From: CAMDHY01 sp046156265
GTDB lineage: Bacteria > Pseudomonadota > Alphaproteobacteria > Rhizobiales > Segnochrobactraceae
Length of the DNA: 64,000 bases
Direction: 5' to 3'
Assembly: GCF_046156265.1 (NCBI RefSeq)
Contig: NZ_JAWDIR010000011.1
Coordinates: 868,001 to 932,000, forward strand
Below, piece after piece: positions 57,771 through 64,000 of the stretch. The position numbers and the translations under genes were made by a program. The stretch's first letter is position 1. Each line of letters starts with the position of its first letter. The notes beneath the pieces are model-generated. The model did no database searches and had not been told where the DNA came from. It saw nothing but the letters and a program-made list of their open reading frames with translations.

Positions 57771-58697
57771 TCAGCCCTCGTCCGGCCCGCCCCCTGAGGC
57801 GGCGTCTTCCCGGCGGCCGGCGCGGAAGGCGCTCGGCGTCAGGCCGGTGTAGCGCCTGAAGAAGCGCGACAGGTGCGTCGGGTCGGCGAAGCCGAGCTCG
57901 TACGCGATCTGCGAGGCCGAGAGGTCGGTGAACAGCAGCTGCCGCTTCGCCTCCGTCAGCACGCGCTGGCGCAAGAGGTGGCCGGCGGTGACACCGGTGG
58001 CGCGCTTGCAGTGCTCGTTCAGCCGGTCGCTGGTCATGCCCAGGCGGTCGGCATAGTCGGCGAGCCGTCGGCTCGTCCGGAAGCCCGCCTCGATCAGGTC
58101 CCGCAGCTCGGCAACCGTGGCGTCGGCGCGCCTGAGCGTCACGGCGGCGAAGCGCTCGCCCTCGGCGCTCGCCCGCGACAGTTCGACGGACAGGAGCACG
58201 AGCAGCGCCCGCAGCGCCGTGCGCGCATCCTGCCGCGCCAGCGCTTCCTCCTCGGTCATCGCGTCGAGCAACGCGATCAGCCGGTCGAAATCGGGGCCCG
58301 GGGCGAACTGCAGCACCGGCCGGGACCAAAGGCGCGCCAGCCGGTCGGCCGGGGTGCCGTAGGCCTCCGGGACGCCGGCCAGCACGTCTTCGGTGAAATT
58401 CAGGACGTGGCCATCGCAGGGCGGCGTGAAGCGGAAGCCGTGCACCACCCCCGCCGGCGTCAGCACGACGGCGGGTGCCGCGAACGCCACCGCCTCGCCG
58501 TCGATCAGCGCCTCCCCGGCGCCGGACGTCACCGCAGTCACCTGGTGGAGGTGGCGGTGGGCGTGCGGCTCGATCACCCAGCCGAACCGGGCGGAGCGGC
58601 GCCACAGCGGCTCGACGTGCACGAAGTCGAAATCATCGCTTCGTGAATTGTCGCCATAGAGGTGGAAGTGCGGGATGGTACGCACGAGGGTCGCCAT
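57771..58697 (-). CDS. AraC-family regulator with cupin N-terminus (PobR-like)
   Basis: A 308-residue regulator. The N-terminal half (IPHFHLYGDNSRSDDFDFVH, EPHAHRHLHQVTAVTSGAGE) is a cupin sensor like that of PobR, which responds to 4-hydroxybenzoate. The C-terminal double helix-turn-helix reads LADYADRLGMTSDRLNEHCK and ASQIAYELGFADPTHLSRFF. It is convergent with iolG, 21 bases away, and divergent from the GGDEF-EAL gene. No hydroxybenzoate hydroxylase gene is in the window, so its target is unknown. Confidence 0.85.
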   Translation of the reverse strand: MATLVRTIPHFHLYGDNSRSDDFDFVHVEPLWRRSARFGWVIEPHAHRHLHQVTAVTSGAGEALIDGEAVAFAAPAVVLTPAGVVHGFRFTPPCDGHVLNFTEDVLAGVPEAYGTPADRLARLWSRPVLQFAPGPDFDRLIALLDAMTEEEALARQDARTALRALLVLLSVELSRASAEGERFAAVTLRRADATVAELRDLIEAGFRTSRRLADYADRLGMTSDRLNEHCKRATGVTAGHLLRQRVLTEAKRQLLFTDLSASQIAYELGFADPTHLSRFFRRYTGLTPSAFRAGRREDAASGGGPDEG

Positions 58698-58789
58698 CTT
58701 TGCCGGACGTCGGGTCCGGTCGGCGCAGGGGCGAACCGGTCCAGCGTCTGTGCGCGCCGGGGCTCGGGCTCCGGAACGGAAGGAATGAA

Positions 58790-61384
58790 ATGCTCGCTCG
58801 GGACGACGACGGTCAAGCGCCGCTTCTCGAGCTCGCTGCCGAGATCGCCACCGTGATCGGTGATGTCGGCGACTGGCGTCAGGTCGCGCCCGTGCTGGCG
58901 GCGCGGGTCGCGGCCGCGCTGCGGGTCCATCGCGTCTTCCTGTTCCAGGTCCACGAGGTTCCGGGCCGCGGCCTCGGCCAGACGCTGCGCTTCGATTGGG
59001 CCGCGCCCGGTCTCGAGCGCTTTTCCGGCGACAGCGGCCTGATCGACGAGGATCTCACGCACGGCGATCCGACCATGCTGCAGTGGGCGGAACTGCGCCG
59101 CCGCGGCGAGATGATCGCCGGCCTGGCGCGCGATCTCGAAGGTCGCATGCGCTCCGAGCTCGATCGCCAGCAGGTGCGGGCTTTCCTGTCCGCGCCGCTG
59201 ATCGTCGCCGGCCAGTGGTGGGGCCACGTCGGTGTCGGCGACTGCGAGGTCGAGCGCGCGTGGCGGGCCGAGGAGGTCGGCTTCATGCGTCTGGTCGGCA
59301 GGCTGCTGTCCGCCGCCATCGAGCGCTCGATGATCGGCCTCGCCGCCAACGCCGTCGGCCGGGTCTCCATCCTCAACGCCGCCTTCGACGCCATCGTCAC
59401 CGTCGACGAGGCCGATCACATCGTCGAGTTCAACCCTGCCGCCGAGGCGATGTTCGGCGTGGCGCGGGACGCCGTCCTCGGCAAGCCGCTGGCGCTCACC
59501 TTCGCGGTCGACGTCGGCGACGGCGAGGCGCACCCGATCCGGCAACTGGCGGCGAGGGGCGCCGACGCCGCCCTCACGCACGAGCTCACGATGCGGCGGG
59601 CCGATGGACGGCCGTTCCCGGTCGAGGTCTCGATCTCCGAGGTCACGGCCGCCGACCGCCGCTTCTTCACCGCGCATCTGCGGGACATGTCCGAGCAGCG
59701 CCGCACGGTGGAGGCGCTCGCCGCCAGCGAGGCGCAGTTTCGCGCCCTCGTCGAGGACCAGTCCGACATCGTCACGCTGTGGGACGCCGACTTCCTCGTC
59801 ACCTTCGAGAATCGGGCCTTCCGCGACCTCTTTGGCCTTTCTGTCGGCGGCGACGGTCGCCGGCACGCCTCGGCCACCATTCCGGACGACGTGTGGGAGC
59901 GGCTGCAGCCGGCACTCGAGGCGCTGACGCCGGAGGCGCCGATCTATCGCAGCGAGAACCGGAAGTATCCCCGCAGCGGCGAGGAGCGTCTCTACGCCTG
60001 GACCAACCGCGCGCTGTTCGACGAGCAAGGAAGGGTGACCGGCTATCTCTCGGTCGGCCGCGACGTGACCGAGCAGCGTCGTCTCGAGCGCGAGCTCGAG
60101 CGTCTCGCCTTCGTCGATCTCGCCACCGGACTGCCGAATCGCAATGCCGTGCTGCAGCGCTTCGTCAGCTGGGAGAGCGCCGACAGCGGCTTCGACACCG
60201 TCGTCACCGTCCGGCTCTGCGATTTCGTGGAGATCACGGCTTCGTTCGGACATGCGTTCACGGACCGGCTCATGGCTGCCGTCGCGGCCCGCCTGCAGGG
60301 CCTGCTGGAGGGGCGAGCGGCGCTCACGAGGGTCGGCGAGCACTGGTTCGCCATCTTCGCGCGCCTCACCCAGGAGGGCGCACTGCGGCTCGCCCAGACG
60401 CTCCGCGACGCCTTCCTGCATCCCTTCGAGCTGGAGGGCCGGCGCGTGCCGCTCGGCGCTGCCTTCGGCATCGCCCGCCGAACCGGCGGCATCGAGCGCC
60501 TTCTGGAAGACGCCGAGATGGCCTGCCAGTCGGACCGGCCAGGGGCGATCAACCGCTACGACGCCGCCGTCCGCACCCGCCACCTCGAGCGCCTGGAGAT
60601 CGAGGCGGACCTGCGCGAGGCCTTGTCGACGCGGCCCTCGGAGATCTTCGCGGCCTTCCAGCCGATCTTCGACATCGCCACCAACGACCTCGTCGGATTC
60701 GAGGCTCTGGCCCGGTGGAATCACCCGGAGCGCGGCGGCGTGCCGCCGTCCGTGTTCATCCCCATCGCAGAGGCGACCGGCCTGATTCTGCCGCTCGGTG
60801 AACGCATCCTGTCGCTCGCCGCCGCCTCATCCTCGCGCTGGCTGGAACGCCGGGGGCGCGACGGCCGCAAGCCCATCTACGTCTCCGTCAACCTCTCCGC
60901 CCATCAGCTCGCCGACCCCGACCTCGCCGACCGCCTGGCAGCCGCCCTCGGGGCGCACCCGGTCGACTACGGCACTCTGACGTTCGAGATCACCGAAGGC
61001 ACGCTGATGGCCAATTCCGATCAGGTCGTCGGCGTTCTGCGACGGCTCAAGAAGCTCGGCGCCAGCCTGGCCATCGACGACTTCGGCACCGGCTATTCGA
61101 GCTTCGGCTACCTCCACCAGTTCCCCATCGACAGCCTGAAGATCGACCGCTCCTTCGTGTCGGGAATGACGCGCTCGCCCAACGACCGTGAGATCGTGAG
61201 GGCGATGATCGACCTCGGCCACGGCCTCGGACTCACGGTCGTCGCGGAGGGCATCGAGGAGTGGGAGACCCGCGAGGCCCTTCTCGACCTCGGCTGCGAC
61301 CACGGCCAGGGCTTCCTGCTCGGACGTCCGCTGGCGGTCGAGGACGCTGACGAACTCGTCATGCTTCCCTTGACGGCTTCGTGA
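58790..61384 (+). CDS. GAF-PAS-PAS-GGDEF-EAL signalling protein, likely c-di-GMP phosphodiesterase
   Basis: An 864-residue cytoplasmic signal protein. Domain order: GAF-like (about 20-175), PAS (about 185-300, FDAIVTVDEADHIVEFNPAA), PAS (about 315-435), GGDEF-like (440-595) and EAL (610-860). The GGDEF motif is replaced by VGEHW (515-519), so it should not make c-di-GMP. The EAL domain keeps E638 (FEALARW), NLSAHQ, EITEG, IDDFGTGYSS, KIDRSF and GCDHGQGFLLGRP, the residues expected of an active phosphodiesterase. ATG 58790 follows aagg. It stands alone between araC and rmlB. Confidence 0.88.
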   Translation: MLARDDDGQAPLLELAAEIATVIGDVGDWRQVAPVLAARVAAALRVHRVFLFQVHEVPGRGLGQTLRFDWAAPGLERFSGDSGLIDEDLTHGDPTMLQWAELRRRGEMIAGLARDLEGRMRSELDRQQVRAFLSAPLIVAGQWWGHVGVGDCEVERAWRAEEVGFMRLVGRLLSAAIERSMIGLAANAVGRVSILNAAFDAIVTVDEADHIVEFNPAAEAMFGVARDAVLGKPLALTFAVDVGDGEAHPIRQLAARGADAALTHELTMRRADGRPFPVEVSISEVTAADRRFFTAHLRDMSEQRRTVEALAASEAQFRALVEDQSDIVTLWDADFLVTFENRAFRDLFGLSVGGDGRRHASATIPDDVWERLQPALEALTPEAPIYRSENRKYPRSGEERLYAWTNRALFDEQGRVTGYLSVGRDVTEQRRLERELERLAFVDLATGLPNRNAVLQRFVSWESADSGFDTVVTVRLCDFVEITASFGHAFTDRLMAAVAARLQGLLEGRAALTRVGEHWFAIFARLTQEGALRLAQTLRDAFLHPFELEGRRVPLGAAFGIARRTGGIERLLEDAEMACQSDRPGAINRYDAAVRTRHLERLEIEADLREALSTRPSEIFAAFQPIFDIATNDLVGFEALARWNHPERGGVPPSVFIPIAEATGLILPLGERILSLAAASSSRWLERRGRDGRKPIYVSVNLSAHQLADPDLADRLAAALGAHPVDYGTLTFEITEGTLMANSDQVVGVLRRLKKLGASLAIDDFGTGYSSFGYLHQFPIDSLKIDRSFVSGMTRSPNDREIVRAMIDLGHGLGLTVVAEGIEEWETREALLDLGCDHGQGFLLGRPLAVEDADELVMLPLTAS

Positions 61385-61593
61385 TCGGCCGATCCGCGGC
61401 ACATGCGCGACTTGACGACACCGGCGGGCTTCTCCATTCAAGGTCGCCGTTCGTCGGGGGCGCTTCTGCGGCGTTCCGGGAACCGGTCGAAGGCCGCTCG
61501 CATCGTCCCGTCCTCCGCAGCCTCCTCGCTTTGTGCCCGCGGTGGCGGGATCCGCCGGTCCGGCGGCCGCGATCCGTCAGGAAGGTCTCGATC

Positions 61594-62649
61594 ATGCGCA
61601 TCTTGGTGACGGGTGGGGCAGGGTTCATCGGCTCGGCGGTGTGCCGGCATCTGGTGCGCGACACCGACCACTCGGTCGTGAACCTCGACAAACTCACCTA
61701 TGCGGCGAACCTCGCCTCGGTGGAGATGGTGGCCGGCGACCCGCGCTATGCGTTCGTGCGCGCCGACATCTGCGACGCCCCGGCGATGGCCGAGGTGTTC
61801 CGCCAGCACGATCCGGACGCCGTCCTGCATCTCGCCGCCGAGAGCCACGTCGACCGCTCGATCGAGGGCCCGTCCGCCTTCATCGAGACCAACGTCGTCG
61901 GCACGTCCGTGCTGCTCGAGGCGGCGCGGCGCCACTTCGAGACGCTCGACGGCGAGCGCCGCGAGCGCTTCCGCTTCGTCCACGTCTCGACCGACGAGGT
62001 CTACGGCTCGCTCGGCCCCGATGGGCTGTTCACCGAGACGACCGCCTACGACCCGTCCTCGCCCTATTCGGCCTCGAAGGCTGCCTCCGACCACGTCGCC
62101 ATCGCCTGGCACCGCACCTACGGGCTGCCGGTGATCGTCTCGAACTGCTCGAACAATTACGGGCCGCACCACTTCCCCGAGAAGCTCATCCCGCTGATGA
62201 TCCTCAATGCGCTGGAGATGAAGGCGCTGCCGGTCTATGGCGACGGCTCCAACGTCCGCGACTGGCTCTATGTCGAGGACCACGCGCGCGCGCTCGTCAC
62301 CATCCTCGAGCGGGGCCGGCCGGGCGAGAAGTACAATGTCGGCGGCCGCAACGAGCGCACCAACCTGCAGGTTGTCGAGCGCATCTGCGACATCCTCGAC
62401 CGCATCGCGCCGGCCGATCGCTCGCGCCGCGAGCTCATCACCTTCGTCACCGACCGGCCGGGCCACGACCACCGCTACGCCATCGATGCGGGCAAGCTCG
62501 AGGGCGAGCTCGGCTGGACGGCGCGGGAGAGCTTCGAGAGCGGCATCGAGAAGACGGTCGCCTGGTATCTCGATAACCGCCGCTGGTGGGAGCCGATCCG
62601 CAGCGGCGCCTATCGCGGCGAGCGGCTCGGCCTGAAGGCGCGCGCCTGA
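61594..62649 (+). CDS. rmlB: dTDP-glucose 4,6-dehydratase
   Basis: RmlB makes dTDP-4-keto-6-deoxyglucose for rhamnose and other deoxysugars. The 351-residue extended SDR has GGAGFIG at 7-13, the STDEVYG and YSASKAASDH catalytic segments, SNCSNNYGPHHFPEKLIPL and the DRPGHDHRYAID end. ATG 61594 is the conserved start, with aagg upstream (gaaggtctcgatc). It is followed by rmlA after 37 bases, beginning a polysaccharide-precursor operon. Confidence 0.95.
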   Translation: MRILVTGGAGFIGSAVCRHLVRDTDHSVVNLDKLTYAANLASVEMVAGDPRYAFVRADICDAPAMAEVFRQHDPDAVLHLAAESHVDRSIEGPSAFIETNVVGTSVLLEAARRHFETLDGERRERFRFVHVSTDEVYGSLGPDGLFTETTAYDPSSPYSASKAASDHVAIAWHRTYGLPVIVSNCSNNYGPHHFPEKLIPLMILNALEMKALPVYGDGSNVRDWLYVEDHARALVTILERGRPGEKYNVGGRNERTNLQVVERICDILDRIAPADRSRRELITFVTDRPGHDHRYAIDAGKLEGELGWTARESFESGIEKTVAWYLDNRRWWEPIRSGAYRGERLGLKARA

Positions 62650-62686
62650 GCCCCTGACACGGGGCGCTACAGGAAGAAGAGGGACG

Positions 62687-63586
62687 ATGAAGGGTATCAT
62701 CCTCGCCGGCGGGCACGGCACCAGACTGCATCCGGTGACGCTCGCCGTCTCCAAGCAGCTGCTGCCGGTCTACGACAAGCCGATGATCTATTATCCGCTG
62801 TCGATCCTGATGCTGGCGGGCATCCGCGAGGTGCTGATCATCTCGACCCCGCAGGCGCTGCCGCTCTACAAGGCTGTGCTCGGCGACGGCTCCGACTGGG
62901 GCATTTCCTTCACCTACGCCGAACAGGACCAGCCTCGCGGCCTCGCGGAGGCCTTCCTGATCGGCGAGGACTTCATCGGCTCGAGCCCGGTGGCGCTCGC
63001 GCTGGGCGACAACATCTTCTACGGCTCCGGCCTCACCGGCCTCGTCGAGGAGGCGGCGAAACTCCAGAAAGGCGCGACGGTGTTCGCCTATCCGGTGGCG
63101 AACCCCCGCGCCTTCGGCGTCGTCGAGATGGCGCCGGATGGCCGGGCGCTGTCGCTCGAGGAGAAGCCCGAGCACCCGAAGAGCAACCTCGCCGTCACCG
63201 GCCTCTACTTCTACGACGCCGACGTGGTGGAGATCGCCAAGGGCGTGACGCCATCGCCGCGCGGCGAAGTGGAGATCACCTCGGTCAACGAGGCGTACCT
63301 GAAGCGCGGTGACCTGCGCGTGGTGCGCTTCCCGCGCGGCACCGCCTGGCTCGACACCGGCACGACCGACAGCCTGCTCGAGGCGTCGGAGTTCGTGAAG
63401 ACGATCGAGCACCGCCAGGGCTTCAAAATTGCATGCCCGGAGGAGATCGCCTGGCGGAAGGGGTGGCTCACCGCCGACGCACTCGCGTCACTCGCCGCCC
63501 GCTACAAGAATTCCTATGGGGCCTATCTCGCCGACCTTCTGCAGGACCCGCTTTCCCATTCCCAGGGGCCCGAAGAGCTCGGCTGA
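62687..63586 (+). CDS. rmlA: glucose-1-phosphate thymidylyltransferase
   Basis: RmlA couples dTTP and glucose-1-phosphate to dTDP-glucose. The 299-residue protein starts MKGIILAGGHGTRLHPVTLA with the nucleotide-binding loop, followed by LPVYDKPMIYYPLSILMLAG, ALGDNIFYG, EEKPEHPKSNLAVTGLYFYD and GTAWLDTGTTDSLLEA. ATG 62687 follows agaggga. It lies between rmlB and a UDP-glucose dehydrogenase gene. No rmlC or rmlD is seen before the window ends. Confidence 0.96.
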   Translation: MKGIILAGGHGTRLHPVTLAVSKQLLPVYDKPMIYYPLSILMLAGIREVLIISTPQALPLYKAVLGDGSDWGISFTYAEQDQPRGLAEAFLIGEDFIGSSPVALALGDNIFYGSGLTGLVEEAAKLQKGATVFAYPVANPRAFGVVEMAPDGRALSLEEKPEHPKSNLAVTGLYFYDADVVEIAKGVTPSPRGEVEITSVNEAYLKRGDLRVVRFPRGTAWLDTGTTDSLLEASEFVKTIEHRQGFKIACPEEIAWRKGWLTADALASLAARYKNSYGAYLADLLQDPLSHSQGPEELG

Positions 63587-63619
63587 GCGCCCCGTCCAAC
63601 ATTGCTTCAGGAGTAGAGC

Positions 63620-64000
63620 ATGAAGATTGCGGTTCTGGGCGCCGGCTATGTCGGCCTCGTTTCGGGCGCGTGCTTCGCCGATTTCGGCCACGAGGTCGTC
63701 TGCATCGACAAGGACCCTGAGCGCGTCGCCATGCTGATGGGCGGGCGCGTGCCGATCTTCGAGCCCGGCCTCGACGACATGGTGGCCCGCAACCAGCGCG
63801 ACGGCCGCCTCTCCTTCACGCTCGACGCCGCTCCGGCGATCGCCGAGGCCGACGTCGTCTTCATCGCGGTCGGCACCCCGTCCCGCCGCGGTGACGGCCG
63901 CGCCGACCTCACCTACGTCTTCTCCGCCGCCCAGGACATCGCCCGCGCCGCCACCGGCTTCACTGTGGTGGTGACGAAGTCGACCGTGCCCGTCGGCACC
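63620..64000 (+). CDS. ugd: UDP-glucose 6-dehydrogenase, N-terminal part (cut by window edge)
   Basis: The first 127 codons of a UDP-glucose/GDP-mannose dehydrogenase family gene that oxidises UDP-glucose to UDP-glucuronate for surface sugars. Visible are GAGYVG at 7-12, the IFEPGLDDMV substrate loop, VFIAVGTPSRRGDGRADLTY and VVTKSTVPVGT at the edge. ATG 63620 follows aggag. It is 33 bases after rmlA, in the same direction. The catalytic cysteine lies beyond the window. Confidence 0.92.
   Translation, partial: MKIAVLGAGYVGLVSGACFADFGHEVVCIDKDPERVAMLMGGRVPIFEPGLDDMVARNQRDGRLSFTLDAAPAIAEADVVFIAVGTPSRRGDGRADLTYVFSAAQDIARAATGFTVVVTKSTVPVGT

Noticed and set aside
58574..60724. 716-codon minus-strand open frame opposite the GAF-PAS-GGDEF-EAL gene
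   Set aside because: It is a shadow frame; the plus-strand product has complete domains and the antisense product has none.

Overview
The window is a high-GC (clearly above 60 % by eye) chromosomal segment of an alphaproteobacterium, most probably a member of the Hyphomicrobiales (Rhizobiales). The evidence is the gene order ubiA - DUF6101 - tldE/pmbA - cysQ, the tdm/tmoXWV/tmm/dmm methylamine genes, a napEFDABC operon, nirK-nirV, and a rhizobial-type inositol cluster. No phage, CRISPR array or intact insertion sequence was found. Families were recognised by reading translated sequence, without database searches.

Layout. 1-4.5 kb: housekeeping genes (purD fragment, ubiA, DUF6101, tldE/pmbA, cysQ). 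4.6-18.2 kb: a methylated-amine locus. It holds TMAO demethylase (tdm), a TMAO-type ABC importer (tmoXWV), a small toxin-antitoxin pair, trimethylamine monooxygenase (tmm), an XRE-cupin regulator, and a four-gene haem-dependent dimethylamine monooxygenase operon (dmm/HODM). Together these would convert TMA to TMAO, DMA and then monomethylamine, passing formaldehyde units to tetrahydrofolate. 18.7-30 kb: HupE/UreJ, then a LuxR regulator divergent from a polyamine-type importer (potABCD-like). The importer is followed by a nitrilase-family amidase, an enzyme with the active-site signature of histamine dehydrogenase, a flavin monooxygenase, RidA and DUF1028; this looks like an amine/diamine catabolic cluster whose substrate is not established. 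30-31 kb: a Hint-domain protein with an AT-rich 5' part.

31.3-46.9 kb: denitrification genes (napEFDABC, two nnrS, nirK-nirV, pseudoazurin, a Crp/Fnr regulator, ccoG and several poorly known accessory genes). They end beside an IS3-type remnant and a tRNA-Ser(GCU). No nor or nos genes lie in the window. 47.6-50.7 kb: small membrane-associated proteins, cmk and aroA. 50.8-57.7 kb: inositol catabolism (iolB, iolE, iolD, iolC on minus; iolG divergent). 57.8-64 kb: an AraC regulator, a GAF-PAS-PAS-GGDEF-EAL protein, then rmlB, rmlA and the start of a UDP-glucose dehydrogenase gene, probably the edge of a surface-polysaccharide locus.

The most interesting signals are three. (1) A related TTTCA...TGAAA inverted repeat stands before tmoX and before the XRE-cupin gene, with weaker relatives near tmm and dmmD; this suggests one operator for the whole methylamine pathway. 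(2) The flavoprotein at 25.4 kb carries Gln/Trp/Asp where trimethylamine dehydrogenase has its Tyr/Trp/Trp aromatic bowl, as reported for histamine dehydrogenase, and it sits directly behind a polyamine-type importer. (3) A set of little-characterised accessory genes (DUF1858, DUF6522-like, DUF2249, DUF59, an NnrS-like membrane protein) travels with nirK under TTGN8CAA-type palindromes.
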